Shown: piece after piece, positions 1-9,205 of the stretch | Layout: each line of letters starts with the position of its first letter | How positions within the stretch are numbered: position 1 is the stretch's first letter | Assembly: GCA_013874835.1 (NCBI GenBank) | Contig: CP059430.1 | Span: 124,001-188,000, forward strand | Direction: 5' to 3' | Length of the DNA: 64,000 bases | From: Carnobacteriaceae bacterium zg-84 | Lineage (GTDB): Bacteria > Bacillota > Bacilli > Lactobacillales > Aerococcaceae | The notes under the pieces: generated by a model | Seen by the model: the letters and a program-made list of their open reading frames with translations, nothing else | Database searches by the model: none | Told to the model about the DNA's origin: nothing | Translations under genes and position numbers: made by a program

Positions 1-1
1 T

Positions 2-982
2 GGTATCTACCAATTATTACAAGCGTTTATCAATGTTGTGACGTATTACATCTATCGTCAAAACGATATTAAACCAAGATTTAAGTTTTTATTTGATGCA
101 TGTTGGTTATTTATTTTGGGTGTATCGGCTTTAACGCCGAAAGACAGTGTTGGTGTTCAATTGTTTATTCTGGGTATTTATTTAATTGTACTTGGTTTAA
201 CCAATTTAAGAGATGGTGTGACATTCGATAAAGAAATGCATAAAGGTGAATTAACAAGACGTGTCAGAGTATCGCTACCTATTGTTTTTGCAGCACTTAT
301 TCCAAGACGAACGCTTCAAAAATTAAATGACTATATGGCATCAGATGAATATATTTCTCTTGAGTTAGCTTATGATGTGAAAAAAGAAGAGGCTACTGTT
401 GATTTGGAATTATTCGTACACGTAACCGAATCAGGATTTGGTGCGATTGGGCATGTAGATATTTCTTATCAAAATCAAGTGATTTCGTATGGAAATTATG
501 ATACAAATTCAGAACGCTTATTTGGTATGATTGGAGACGGTGTTTTATTTAAAACAGACCGTGAAAAATATATTGCATTTTGTAAAAAAGAAAGTCATAA
601 AACATTATTAGTCTATGGTTTGTCATTAGATGATAAACAAAGACAAGCAGTAGAAGAGCAGCTACATACGATTGATGCTTTAGTCACACCTTGGGAACCA
701 AATCAGTATGTGACAAAACAAGGTGAACAACAAGATGTGATGTATGCGTACAAATTAAAACAAGAAACTGGAGCAAATCTCTTTAAATTTACATCGTCTA
801 AATTTAAAACATATTTTGTTTTAAGCACGAATTGTGTGCTATTGGCAGATAGTATCGTTGGTCGAGCTGGTACAGATATATTAAATGTAAAAGGCTTTAT
901 TTCTCCGGGGACGTACCAAACGTACTTAGATAGAGAGTTTGAGAAAAAACATAGTATTGTCGTAGAAAAATCAGTTTATTAA
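2..982 (+). CDS. Membrane protein, C-terminal part (5' end outside window)
   Basis: The reading frame is open to the left edge of the window, so the start is missing; a GTG at 38 is only an internal candidate. The visible N-terminal part has two hydrophobic segments (around residues 12-65 counting from the GTG) followed by about 240 soluble residues with no motif I recognise. The paired short membrane spans resemble DUF308/HdeD-like proteins, but that is a weak resemblance. A hairpin terminator follows directly, so it ends its transcription unit. Function unknown. Confidence 0.7.
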   Translation, partial: GIYQLLQAFINVVTYYIYRQNDIKPRFKFLFDACWLFILGVSALTPKDSVGVQLFILGIYLIVLGLTNLRDGVTFDKEMHKGELTRRVRVSLPIVFAALIPRRTLQKLNDYMASDEYISLELAYDVKKEEATVDLELFVHVTESGFGAIGHVDISYQNQVISYGNYDTNSERLFGMIGDGVLFKTDREKYIAFCKKESHKTLLVYGLSLDDKQRQAVEEQLHTIDALVTPWEPNQYVTKQGEQQDVMYAYKLKQETGANLFKFTSSKFKTYFVLSTNCVLLADSIVGRAGTDILNVKGFISPGTYQTYLDREFEKKHSIVVEKSVY

Positions 983-997
983 CAAGTAAAAAGAAGT

Positions 998-1038
998 GTG
1001 TATATTGACCTAAATCGGAATAAATATACACATTTTTT
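998..1038 (+). terminator. Rho-independent terminator after the first gene
   Basis: Arms GTGTATATT (998-1006) and AATATACAC (1023-1031) pair perfectly over 9 bp and are followed by seven T residues. It separates the partial membrane protein from the importer operon. Confidence 0.85.
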
Positions 1039-1071
1039 TCGTAAATCGCATTTTTCTTATAAAAAAAGACG

Positions 1072-1100
1072 TTTACAAAACGTAATAATAACTATATAAT
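1072..1100 (+). promoter_or_regulatory. Sigma-A promoter of the importer operon
   Basis: TTTACA at 1072-1077 and TATAAT at 1095-1100 are separated by exactly 17 bp. The start codon lies 28 bp downstream behind an AGGAGGG ribosome site. No operator palindrome was obvious around it. Confidence 0.8.
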
Positions 1101-1127
1101 AATTTTGTAAATAGGAGGGACTACGAA

Positions 1128-2666
1128 ATGAAAAAAACATTATTAACAGGTGTAGCTTTATGTGTTTTAGCCGGATGTGTTAATCCAACACAAACGCAGA
1201 CTGCACCAAAAACAGAACAAAAACAGGCAAGTCAAAAAATAACAATCGGATATAATCAGTTACCGGCTAATATAGACCCTGCTGCAGATTATAATGGCTG
1301 GTTTACAGTTCGTTATGGTTCAGGGGAAACATTATTTAAATTAAATGATAAATTAGAACCAGAACCATGGTTGGCAAAAAGTATCGAACAAACAAGTCAA
1401 TTAGAATGGACAGTGACATTAAAAGATAATGTGACATTCCAAAATGGCGAAAAAATGACAGCCGAAAAAGTAAAAGCATCTTTGGAACGTTTACTAGAGA
1501 AAAATGAACGTGCTAAAGGCGATTTAACGATTGAAAATATTACAGCCAAAGATAATCAAGTTGTGATTAAAACAACACAAGAAGTGCCGATTATGGCAAA
1601 TTTATTATCAGAACCATATGCATGTATTGTTGATACAACAGGAAAATTGGACACGGATAAAGCGCTTGTGGGAACGGGGCCTTATATTGTGACAAGTTAT
1701 ATTGCTGAAAGTGGTGTTGAATTAAAAGCGTATGACCAATACTGGAATGGCAAACCAAAAACAAATCAAATTTCTATTAAATACTTTACAGATGCCAATG
1801 CATTATCATTAGCATTACAATCAAAAGAAATTGATGCGGCTTTTGGTATTGCTTATGCAAATTTAGGTTCTTATCGTTCAAATGCTGATTATACGATTTC
1901 AGAAGTTGGGGGCACTCGTTTTGTAAACTTCATGTATAATTTTGATAAACCATTGATTGCAGATGCAAAATTTAGACAAGCATTAGATACATTAGTTGAT
2001 AAAGAAACATATACAAAATCTTTATTTGCAGGGTCAGCAGAAGTCGCGAAAAGTGCCTTTACAGAAAATTTAGGATTTGCCATTCATACAAGTGTACATG
2101 AATATAATGTTGAAAAAGCAAAAGCATTATTAGATGAAGCGGGTTATAAAGATACGAATAATGATGGTATTCGTGAAAAAGATGGAAAAAATATCAATTT
2201 AGAACTATTATCTTATAATCGTTTAGCAGAAATTCCATTGGCAATGCAAGCATTCCAACAACAATTAAAAGAAGTAGGCATTGACTCAACGATTAAAACA
2301 GTTGAAAAAATTGGACCTGCTTTAAAAGAAAATACGTATGATGTATCACCATATACAATGGTGGGTGCACCAATAGGAGATGCGTATTCTTATTTCTTAG
2401 GGTCTGTTGCTTCTGACGGTGTTGTGAATGTGGGACATTATAAAAATGAACAAGTCGATGCAAAAATCAAAGAATTGGCAACAACTGTTGGTTTAGAAAA
2501 ACGTAATGCGTTGAGCCAAGAAATTGAAGCATTGATTGATAAAGATTATGCATTTACGTACATCGGGCATTTCAAAGTTGCTTTTGTGATGGGCAAAGAT
2601 GTAAAAGGTCTTGTATCTCATCCGACAGACTACTACCATGTCACAAATGAATTAGTAAAGGAATAA
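1128..2666 (+). CDS. ABC importer substrate-binding lipoprotein, family 5 (peptide/nickel/opine type)
   Basis: This is the extracellular solute-binding component of the importer encoded by the next five genes. It has a lipoprotein signal with lipobox LAGC, so Cys17 would be lipid-anchored. The 512-residue length and motifs such as LAKSIEQ...WTVTLKDNVTFQNG and GTGPY are typical of SBP_bac_5 (DppA/OppA/NikA) proteins. The substrate cannot be read from sequence. The operon order (SBP, two ATPases, acylase, two permeases) recalls nickel/staphylopine and peptide systems. ATG with AGGAGGG 8 bp upstream; a 3-bp gap to the next gene implies coupling. Confidence 0.9.
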   Translation: MKKTLLTGVALCVLAGCVNPTQTQTAPKTEQKQASQKITIGYNQLPANIDPAADYNGWFTVRYGSGETLFKLNDKLEPEPWLAKSIEQTSQLEWTVTLKDNVTFQNGEKMTAEKVKASLERLLEKNERAKGDLTIENITAKDNQVVIKTTQEVPIMANLLSEPYACIVDTTGKLDTDKALVGTGPYIVTSYIAESGVELKAYDQYWNGKPKTNQISIKYFTDANALSLALQSKEIDAAFGIAYANLGSYRSNADYTISEVGGTRFVNFMYNFDKPLIADAKFRQALDTLVDKETYTKSLFAGSAEVAKSAFTENLGFAIHTSVHEYNVEKAKALLDEAGYKDTNNDGIREKDGKNINLELLSYNRLAEIPLAMQAFQQQLKEVGIDSTIKTVEKIGPALKENTYDVSPYTMVGAPIGDAYSYFLGSVASDGVVNVGHYKNEQVDAKIKELATTVGLEKRNALSQEIEALIDKDYAFTYIGHFKVAFVMGKDVKGLVSHPTDYYHVTNELVKE

Positions 2667-2669
2667 ACT

Positions 2670-3446
2670 ATGTTAAAGGTAGAACAGCTAAGTGTTCAAT
2701 CCCCTACAAAAACTATTTTGACAAACATGTCTCTTTCTCTGAATGAGAAAGAGGCTGTTTCTATAGTTGGCGAAAGCGGGAGTGGCAAATCGACATTATT
2801 AAAAAGTTTACTAGGATTTCCTTTTGGAGAACTTGAAAAAACATCTGGACAAATTATATTTGACGGTATTCAGATTGAACCACAAAAAAGGCGCCAACAT
2901 CTACATTTTTTAGGAACAGATGTGACGTGGATTAGCCAGCATGCTAGTGTGAGTTTTAATAATAGACGTAAAATAAAGGCACACTATAATGATCTAGTGA
3001 AAAGTTATGGTCGAAAATCAAGTAAACTTAGAAGTTTAGAAGAATGTTTGAGATTGGTTGAGTTTAAAAATCCAAAAGATATTATTGATAAATATCCATT
3101 TGAATTAAGTGGAGGTATGATGCAACGCGTGAGTATTGCACTAGCACTGGTTGCCAATCCAAAATTACTAATTGCCGATGAACCCATGAGTGCACTAGAT
3201 GTGGTGAGCAAGCGTGAATTAACAGAATTATTAAAACGTCTACGAAAAACGGAGCATGTGGCGTTACTGTTTTCAACACATGACATCAGTTTGGCGTATG
3301 AATTATCTGACAGAATTTATATTATGAAAAAAGGCGAATTTGTTGAGGAGGGACTCACAAAAAATGTTTTAAAAAGTCCTCAACATCCATATACGCAAAA
3401 ATTATTACAAGCTGTACCAAAATTAAAGCGAGGAGAGACAGAATGA
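2670..3446 (+). CDS. ABC importer ATPase 1 (DppD/OppD/NikD type)
   Basis: One of two ATPases that power the family-5 importer. Walker A GESGSGKST is at residues 34-42, the signature LSGGMMQR near 147, Walker B LLIADEP directly after it, and the H-loop STHD follows. At 258 residues it is shorter than OppD (about 330) and closer to NikD/CntD-type proteins; it lacks the iron-sulfur Cys cluster sometimes found at the C-terminus of longer homologues. It begins 3 bp after the binding-protein gene and overlaps the second ATPase by ATGA. Confidence 0.9.
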   Translation: MLKVEQLSVQSPTKTILTNMSLSLNEKEAVSIVGESGSGKSTLLKSLLGFPFGELEKTSGQIIFDGIQIEPQKRRQHLHFLGTDVTWISQHASVSFNNRRKIKAHYNDLVKSYGRKSSKLRSLEECLRLVEFKNPKDIIDKYPFELSGGMMQRVSIALALVANPKLLIADEPMSALDVVSKRELTELLKRLRKTEHVALLFSTHDISLAYELSDRIYIMKKGEFVEEGLTKNVLKSPQHPYTQKLLQAVPKLKRGETE

Positions 3447-4198
3447 GTGCTTTATTAAAATGTCAGGAGTTAACTCATCAGTACACAAAAAATGTCGGTG
3501 TCTTTGATATTTCTTTCGATTTAGAGAAAAAAAGTGTACTAGGTCTAGTTGGTGAAAGTGGAAGTGGAAAAAGTACAATAGCACATATTTTATGTCGTTT
3601 TTCACCTGTACAAAAAGGACAAATATTACTTGACGGAAAAGATATTAGTCAGTATTCCTTGAAAGATTACTACAAACGCGTGCAATATATTCCACAACAT
3701 CCACAATGGTTTTTTCATCCAAAACGAACAGTGTATAAAAGTTTTGAGGAAGTCTTGATAAACTATGAATTAGCCACAAAATCTGAATGTGAAGCTTTGA
3801 TTATAGAAAGTTTACAATCTGTGGGATTAAATGAGCATCATGCGCATCAGTTACCACTTCAACTAAGTGGAGGCGAATGCCAACGGGCAGGTATTGCTAG
3901 AGCATTGCTTGTTAAACCTGACCTTTTAGTATGTGATGAAATTACAAGTGCATTGGATGTAACGATTCAAGCAGATATTATGACACTTTTAAAAAAAATT
4001 AAGCAAGAAAGAGAAACAACTTTTTTGTTTATATCACACGATTTGGCATTAGTCAGCGACTTTTGCGATACATCCATTGTCTTAAAAAATGGTTGCATTA
4101 TGGAGCAAGGACAAATGAAAGATATTGTGACATCGCCAAAATCTGACTATACAAAATTATTGTTAAATCAGTATCAATCGTTTGAATATAATCAATAG
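3443..4198 (+). CDS. ABC importer ATPase 2 (DppF/OppF/NikE type)
   Basis: Second ATPase of the importer, forming a heterodimer with the preceding product under the membrane. Walker A GESGSGKST lies at residues 37-45, the signature LSGGECQR near 146, Walker B LLVCDEI after it, and the H-loop ISHD follows. Walker B carries DEI in place of the more usual DEP. The start overlaps the previous stop as ATGA and has its own AGGAGAG site, so translation is coupled. Length 251 residues. Confidence 0.9.
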   Translation: MSALLKCQELTHQYTKNVGVFDISFDLEKKSVLGLVGESGSGKSTIAHILCRFSPVQKGQILLDGKDISQYSLKDYYKRVQYIPQHPQWFFHPKRTVYKSFEEVLINYELATKSECEALIIESLQSVGLNEHHAHQLPLQLSGGECQRAGIARALLVKPDLLVCDEITSALDVTIQADIMTLLKKIKQERETTFLFISHDLALVSDFCDTSIVLKNGCIMEQGQMKDIVTSPKSDYTKLLLNQYQSFEYNQ

Positions 4199-4208
4199 GA
4201 GAAAGAAG

Positions 4209-5147
4209 ATGACAATTTTAAAAGAAATCATTAAGACATTAGAGCCGGGTTCTATTTATCAATCCGATTTATATGTTCGAGAGGATGTATCTATTCCTTT
4301 TACGATTTTAAAAGGAAAGACGGAAGATAAAGTTATTGGTGTTACAGGAGCAGTGCATGGTAGCGAATATGTTGGGTTAAAAGTGATGATAGATCTTATT
4401 GAAGAGATTGATGTAACGACTTTAAATGGGACATTGTGCTTCTTTCATGTTGTGAATATGCCAGGATTTTTAGAAATAGATCCATGTTTTGTTCCTGAAG
4501 ATACAATTAACTTAAATCGTATTTTTCAAGATAAGGAACATAAAGAAACACTAAGTTACCAAATCAAGCAAGTTGTACAAGATGAAGTTTTTTCCGTGTG
4601 TCAATTCATTATTGACTTGCATGGAGGGAATCTAACAGAAAGCTTATTGCCACATTGTTATTACTCTGTGCTAGCAAGTGAAGAAGTGATGACAATTTCT
4701 AAAAAAATGGCATTAGCTAGCGGGATTCCGGTTGTATATGCTTCTCATGCAACAGGAGGGTTGTATCAATCGGCGTCTATTGATTATGGTATTCCGAGTG
4801 TGATTTTAGAACAAGGTGAAAATGGAAAATGTACATGTGAAGATGTTCGATTATTAAAAGAAGCTGTTTGCAATACAATGATGTATCTTTTAGACGGTAT
4901 TGAAAAAGAGCATACAGCAACTGTATTTGATAAAACGTACGTCTTATCTAGTGAATATCAAGGATGTTGGTTTTCTTATGTTGAAGTGGGGACGTATGTA
5001 GAAGAGGGGCAACTTTTAGGAGAAATTCGTTCTGTTCATGGAGCTTTACTTCAATCTGTGATCGCCACTCAAAAAGGATTACTCCTGTATAAAAAAGCAG
5101 TTGTAGCAGTCGAAAAAGATGAATCACTTGTCACGATTGTCTACTGA
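4209..5147 (+). CDS. M14-type zinc acylase (succinylglutamate desuccinylase/aspartoacylase family)
   Basis: Predicted cytoplasmic zinc hydrolase that removes an acyl group or cleaves an amide. Zinc ligands are visible as H50-x-x-E53 (VHGSEYVG) and H138 (IDLHGG). The NLNR motif at 101-104 is the family's substrate-binding Asn-Arg, and E201/E204 (LEQGENG) is the likely catalytic glutamate region. A small beta-rich C-terminal lobe follows. The ATG at 4209 is preferred over one at 4182 because AGGAGAAAGAAG sits just before it. Its place between the ATPases and permeases suggests that it processes the imported substrate. Confidence 0.85.
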   Translation: MTILKEIIKTLEPGSIYQSDLYVREDVSIPFTILKGKTEDKVIGVTGAVHGSEYVGLKVMIDLIEEIDVTTLNGTLCFFHVVNMPGFLEIDPCFVPEDTINLNRIFQDKEHKETLSYQIKQVVQDEVFSVCQFIIDLHGGNLTESLLPHCYYSVLASEEVMTISKKMALASGIPVVYASHATGGLYQSASIDYGIPSVILEQGENGKCTCEDVRLLKEAVCNTMMYLLDGIEKEHTATVFDKTYVLSSEYQGCWFSYVEVGTYVEEGQLLGEIRSVHGALLQSVIATQKGLLLYKKAVVAVEKDESLVTIVY

Positions 5148-5162
5148 TGAAAGGACGTTATT

Positions 5163-6125
5163 ATGTTAAAAATGATACGAAAATCAGTCATTCATTTTGT
5201 CGTGATTTTACTTTGTGTAACTTTTTTATCTTTTTTGTTTATTTATTTAGCACCCGGTGATCCAGCAGAAAGTATTTTATCGGCACAAGGTATTCCGTAT
5301 ACACAAGAACTCCTAGCGTTGAAACGACACGAGTTTGGATTTGATAAATCATTTATTGAACAGTATGGAATATGGTTATTCAAAATTTTACAAGGCGATT
5401 TTGGGGTGACCTATAATTCAGGAGCATCTGTTTGGGAGCAGTTGATTTTTTATTTCCCGAATACAGTTTATTTAGCACTATATATATTATTGGCAACACT
5501 CACAATTTCCATTCCGTTTGCATTGATTAGTGCCTATTATGAACATTCTAAAATGGATAGAGCTATTTTAATGATAACAGGTTTTATCAATGCTATTCCA
5601 GGTTTTGTTATTGGTATTTTGCTTATGATTATTTTTTCTGTTCAATTAAAATTATTGCCTATTCAATCTACGGCGAACGAATTGGGGCTTATTCTTCCTG
5701 TTTTAACCGTAAGTATTACCATGTCGACACGCTATATTCCACAAATGCGTACGCATTTGATTGATGAATTACATTCTCCAAGCGTAGAGGGTGCAAGAGG
5801 AAGAGGCATTCCCGAATGGCGTATTTTGCTGTTTGATGTATTAGGAAATACATTACCATTCCTTTTAACATTAGTAAGTTTGTCTTTAGGTTCTTTATTA
5901 GGTGGTGTCGCCATTATTGAAAATCTCTTTTCATGGCCAGGCATCGGGAAACTATTGATTACAGTTGCAGGGAACCGTGACTATCCACTTATTCAAGGTA
6001 TCGTCTTATTTATTACAGCAGGTGTTTTAGTTGTTAATTTAGTGTTTCAGATTGTCATTGCTTGGTTAAATCCACGAACAAGAAAAGAAGCGTTAAAAGA
6101 CATGCGCGTGAAAGAGGTGGTGTAG
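5163..6125 (+). CDS. ABC importer permease 1 (DppB/NikB type)
   Basis: Inner-membrane channel subunit of the family-5 importer. The 320 residues contain an N-terminal helix with the typical APGDPAE loop near residue 31, then a cluster of membrane segments and the EAA-type coupling loop (SPSVEGARGRGIPEWRI) that contacts the ATPase. The C-terminal PGIGKL region is characteristic of DppB. Start ATG has GAAAGGA upstream; the stop is 3 bp before the second permease. Confidence 0.9.
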   Translation: MLKMIRKSVIHFVVILLCVTFLSFLFIYLAPGDPAESILSAQGIPYTQELLALKRHEFGFDKSFIEQYGIWLFKILQGDFGVTYNSGASVWEQLIFYFPNTVYLALYILLATLTISIPFALISAYYEHSKMDRAILMITGFINAIPGFVIGILLMIIFSVQLKLLPIQSTANELGLILPVLTVSITMSTRYIPQMRTHLIDELHSPSVEGARGRGIPEWRILLFDVLGNTLPFLLTLVSLSLGSLLGGVAIIENLFSWPGIGKLLITVAGNRDYPLIQGIVLFITAGVLVVNLVFQIVIAWLNPRTRKEALKDMRVKEVV

Positions 6126-6128
6126 GTA

Positions 6129-6929
6129 ATGAAAAGAAAAATGAATCATCAATTAAAGATATACGGAGCTATCATTCTCTTATTTATCGGTATTTTATGT
6201 ATCGCTGCATTTGTATTTGGTGAAAGTGTGACGAAAGTGAATTTGGCACAAGCTTTTCATGCACCGAATAGCAAGGAGTGGTTTGGTACCGATGCATTAG
6301 GTAGATCTGTCTTTGAGCGGACACTAAGTGGGGGGATTCAAACCGTTATACCGTCCTTATTCATTTTATTTATTGTTGTGACGGTAGGTTCTTTTATTGG
6401 TATTAGTAGTGGGTTAATAGGTGGTAAATTTGATAGAACTATTTTTTTGATTATTACAGCCTTTCAAGCCTTTCCAGCTATTATTTTTGTCATTATGCTT
6501 GTGGGTATTTTAGGTGTTGGATTACAGCAAACGGTTATTGCGATTTGTATGACAAACTGGGCAAAATATGCTTATTTAACAAGGATATTAACTTTACAAT
6601 TAAAAGAAGAACCATATATTCAAAGTGCAACAATGTTTGGGAATGAATACTTACAAACTATTCGTAATTATTATTTACCAAGTTTATTTCCGCAAATTTT
6701 AACGACAGCTATTTTTGATGTGAGTAATACGATTATGGAAATTGCAGGATTAAGTTTTATTGGATTAGGTGCACAAGTTCCTAGTCCAGAATGGGGGGCG
6801 ATGATAAATGACGGAAGAGCGTATATTCAAGAAGCACCGTGGATTGTTGTTTTCCCATGTTTGATGATTATTTTAACCGTGTTATTATTCACACGTTTTG
6901 GAGAGTTATTAAAACAAAAATTAAACTAA
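6129..6929 (+). CDS. ABC importer permease 2 (DppC/NikC type)
   Basis: Second channel subunit. It has the DppC hallmarks HAPNSKEWFGTDALGRSVFER near residues 44-64 and the coupling loop around QSATMFGNEYLQTIRNYYLP, plus FIGLGAQVPSPEWG near the C-terminus. The N-terminal helix and five further segments are hydrophobic. It closes the operon: a terminator follows within 50 bp. Length 266 residues is normal. Confidence 0.9.
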   Translation: MKRKMNHQLKIYGAIILLFIGILCIAAFVFGESVTKVNLAQAFHAPNSKEWFGTDALGRSVFERTLSGGIQTVIPSLFILFIVVTVGSFIGISSGLIGGKFDRTIFLIITAFQAFPAIIFVIMLVGILGVGLQQTVIAICMTNWAKYAYLTRILTLQLKEEPYIQSATMFGNEYLQTIRNYYLPSLFPQILTTAIFDVSNTIMEIAGLSFIGLGAQVPSPEWGAMINDGRAYIQEAPWIVVFPCLMIILTVLLFTRFGELLKQKLN

Positions 6930-6930
6930 T

Positions 6931-6973
6931 AAAAAGGCTCTTTTCCAACATAAGTTGATGAAGAGCTTTTTTG
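6931..6973 (+). terminator. Terminator of the importer operon
   Basis: AAAAGGCTCTT pairs with AAGAGCTTTTTT across an 18-nt loop, and the pairing runs into the T tract at 6966-6972. Confidence 0.8.
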
Positions 6974-7100
6974 TTTGTCTACGGTTTAAATAGAACTGAC
7001 ATTTTCTGTAAAAAAGAATGAAAAAACAAAAATATCGTGATATAATCGTTTTAACACGAATGATTTTTTATGAATAAATAATAATGTTAGAGGTTTTAAA

Positions 7101-8012
7101 ATGGATAAATGCTTAGTTATTGGGTCAACAGTGTGTGATATTGTTGTAAATATCGATACATTACCACGTAGACAAGAATCGGGGAATGTGTTACATCAAC
7201 GAATGGGGTTAGGTGGATGTGCGTATAATGTTGTACATGTTCTGCACCATTTAGATATTCCCTATACATTTATTTCTCCAATAGGAACAGGTATTTTTGG
7301 TGAGTTTGTCGAAAAACATATACAGCAAGTAGGTATTCAATCCTTTGTGAAAAGCACACAAGAAAATGGGTGTTGTTATTGCTTTGTTGAAAAAAATGGA
7401 GAACGTACATTTTTATCACATCACGGAGCAGAATATACATTTGAACCGACATGGTTGGGAAATTTAAATATGAATGCGTATCGTTATGTGTATGTTTGTG
7501 GCTTAGAGGTAGAGGATATTGACGGAGAGCGTTTGGTCGATACATTGGCCACTTTACCTTGTCAAATTATTTTTGCCCCAAGTCCTAGAGGAAAATTTAT
7601 TCCAAAAGAACGTTTGGAAAAATTATTTGCTTGTCGTCCTATTTTGCATATGAACGATGTCGAAGCAAAAGAATTAGCGTCTTGTGATGATGTAGAAAGT
7701 GCCGCAAAAAAATTATTTTCTAAAACGAATCAGCTTGTGATTGTGACATGTGGAGAAAAAGGGGCTCTGTATTATGACGGGAAAATCTGTCATCTTGTTC
7801 CAACAGAAAAAGCGACGGTCGTGAATACTATAGGAGCGGGAGATAGCCATGTTGGAGGATTTTTATCGGCAATGTGCCAGGGGTATACAGTAGAAGAAGC
7901 TTTATATTTCGCCAATCATCTTGCGACTAAAGTAGTTAGTGTTGCGTCGAGTAATTTACCAAAAAACATGTATAAAGATAGCAAAGCACAATTAGAAAAG
8001 AAGCCTATTTAA
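7101..8012 (+). CDS. PfkB/ribokinase-family sugar or nucleoside kinase
   Basis: Cytoplasmic ATP-dependent kinase of the ribokinase fold. The N-terminal glycine pair (LGGCAYNVV, about residue 38) contacts the substrate and NTIGAGD ends in D248, the family's catalytic base. The usual GAGDxFxxG is here GAGDSHVGG, so the position after Asp is atypical. The short size and GGCAYNV element fit small-molecule kinases of nucleosides, pseudouridine or ribose; the substrate is not assigned. TATAAT at 7041 is a likely -10 with no good -35. It is a single gene between two terminators. Confidence 0.85.
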   Translation: MDKCLVIGSTVCDIVVNIDTLPRRQESGNVLHQRMGLGGCAYNVVHVLHHLDIPYTFISPIGTGIFGEFVEKHIQQVGIQSFVKSTQENGCCYCFVEKNGERTFLSHHGAEYTFEPTWLGNLNMNAYRYVYVCGLEVEDIDGERLVDTLATLPCQIIFAPSPRGKFIPKERLEKLFACRPILHMNDVEAKELASCDDVESAAKKLFSKTNQLVIVTCGEKGALYYDGKICHLVPTEKATVVNTIGAGDSHVGGFLSAMCQGYTVEEALYFANHLATKVVSVASSNLPKNMYKDSKAQLEKKPI

Positions 8013-8061
8013 ACAATAGTCAAAAAAGTTCTATAAGGTATCAATCCATTTGATGAAGAAT

Positions 8062-8099
8062 AAAAATAACCCCAACAAGTCATCTTGCTGGGGTTATTT
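8062..8099. terminator. Bidirectional terminator between the kinase and guaC
   Basis: AAATAACCCCA and TGGGGTTATTT form the arms with a CAAG/CTTG inner stem. A and T runs on both sides allow it to serve the plus-strand kinase and the minus-strand guaC. Confidence 0.85.
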
Positions 8100-8100
8100 A

Positions 8101-9087
8101 TTAGTGTGTGTCACCGTTAAAAATAGAGTTTTTTACAATCATGTAATCAACGTGACGAATAGCGTCTAAATCTTTTCCACCTGCATAAGAGATAGAAGAT
8201 TGTAAATCTTGTTGCATTTCAATTAATGTGTCGTGAATGCTTCCTTTATAATCAACAAGCATTTTTTTGCCTTCGACATTTTTTCTTTCACCTTTTTGGA
8301 ATTCAGAAGCACTGCCGAAATATTCTTTCATTTTCTTACCGTCAATTTCTACTGTTTTTCCAGGAGATTCTTCATGTCCTGCAAAAAGAGAGCCAATCAT
8401 GACCATTGTTGCTCCAAAACGAATAGATTTTGCAATATCGCCATGTGTACGAATACCACCGTCAGCAATAATTGGTTTTCTAGCAGCTTTTGCACACCAG
8501 CGTACAGCGGCTAATTGCCAGCCACCTGTACCAAAACCTGTTTTTATTTTTGTGATACATACTTTACCTGGTCCGATACCCACTTTTGTTGCATCAGCAC
8601 CAGCATTTTCTAATTCACGCACAGCTTCTGGAGTACCCACATTTCCTGCAATAATAAATGTTTCAGGTAAATGTTCTTTAATATGTTTAATCATGTTAAT
8701 GACTGCATTAGAATGTCCATGTGCAATATCAATTGTAATATAATCTGGGATTAGTGTTTCTTGTGCTAGTGTTGTAATAAAATCATATTCATGTGGTTTA
8801 ACACCTACACTAATAGATGCAATTAAACCTTTATCGTGCATATTTTTAATAAAAGTTGAACGTGTGCTTTCATCAAAACGATGCATAATATAAAAGTAGC
8901 CGTTTTTTGCTAGTTCTTCTGCTAGTTTTTCATCTATAATTGTTTGCATATTTGCTGGGACAACAGGGATTTTAAATGTATGTTTTCCTAATGTCACCGT
9001 TGTATCGCATTCTGAACGACTATTCACGATACATTTATTTGGAATAAGTTGTATATCTTCGTAATCAAAAACAGAGAATTGTTCCAT
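8101..9087 (-). CDS. guaC: GMP reductase
   Basis: Reduces GMP to IMP with NADPH in purine salvage. The 328 residues match GuaC length, and the catalytic Cys177 lies in [11 protein letters not shown], the reductase version of the IMPDH loop. There are no CBS domains, unlike the guaB product at 41617, and [13 protein letters not shown] follows as the phosphate-binding segment. The ATG has AAGGAG 7 bp upstream. Transcription starts from a promoter at 9177-9205 and must pass a leader terminator (9120-9169), so expression is probably set by attenuation. Confidence 0.95.
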   Translation of the reverse strand: MEQFSVFDYEDIQLIPNKCIVNSRSECDTTVTLGKHTFKIPVVPANMQTIIDEKLAEELAKNGYFYIMHRFDESTRSTFIKNMHDKGLIASISVGVKPHEYDFITTLAQETLIPDYITIDIAHGHSNAVINMIKHIKEHLPETFIIAGNVGTPEAVRELENAGADATKVGIGPGKVCITKIKTGFGTGGWQLAAVRWCAKAARKPIIADGGIRTHGDIAKSIRFGATMVMIGSLFAGHEESPGKTVEIDGKKMKEYFGSASEFQKGERKNVEGKKMLVDYKGSIHDTLIEMQQDLQSSISYAGGKDLDAIRHVDYMIVKNSIFNGDTH

Positions 9088-9119
9088 GATAACACTCCTT
9101 TATAATTGATTTTATGCAT

Positions 9120-9169
9120 AAAAAAAGACACATTTTATCGCACAAAATCTGTGTAGGGGAAAATGTATC
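9120..9169 (-). promoter_or_regulatory. Attenuator-like terminator in the guaC leader
   Basis: On the minus strand GATACATTTT pairs with AAAATGTGTC (10 bp, one G-U) and is followed by seven T residues, 32 bp before the guaC start codon. Its 23-nt loop can form a small CACA/TGTG hairpin. The transcript begins only a few bases before this stem, so any sensing domain would have to sit in the stem-loop itself. I could not match it to a known riboswitch. Confidence 0.6.
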
Positions 9170-9176
9170 CTCAGTT

Positions 9177-9205
9177 ATCATATCGTATTCATGTCTTGAA
9201 GTCAA
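9177..9205 (-). promoter_or_regulatory. guaC promoter
   Basis: Read on the minus strand, TTGACT (9200-9205) and TATGAT (9177-9182) are separated by 17 bp. The predicted transcription start is near 9170, just before the leader hairpin. Confidence 0.75.

Noticed and set aside
8267-8743. 158-residue plus-strand frame antisense to guaC
   Set aside because: Shadow of the guaC codons; no ribosome site, Pro/Ser/Ala-rich composition typical of a complementary frame.
9088-9170. Classical purine riboswitch before guaC
   Set aside because: The leader is too short and lacks the conserved junction and loop sequences of that class; only a terminator-like stem is present.
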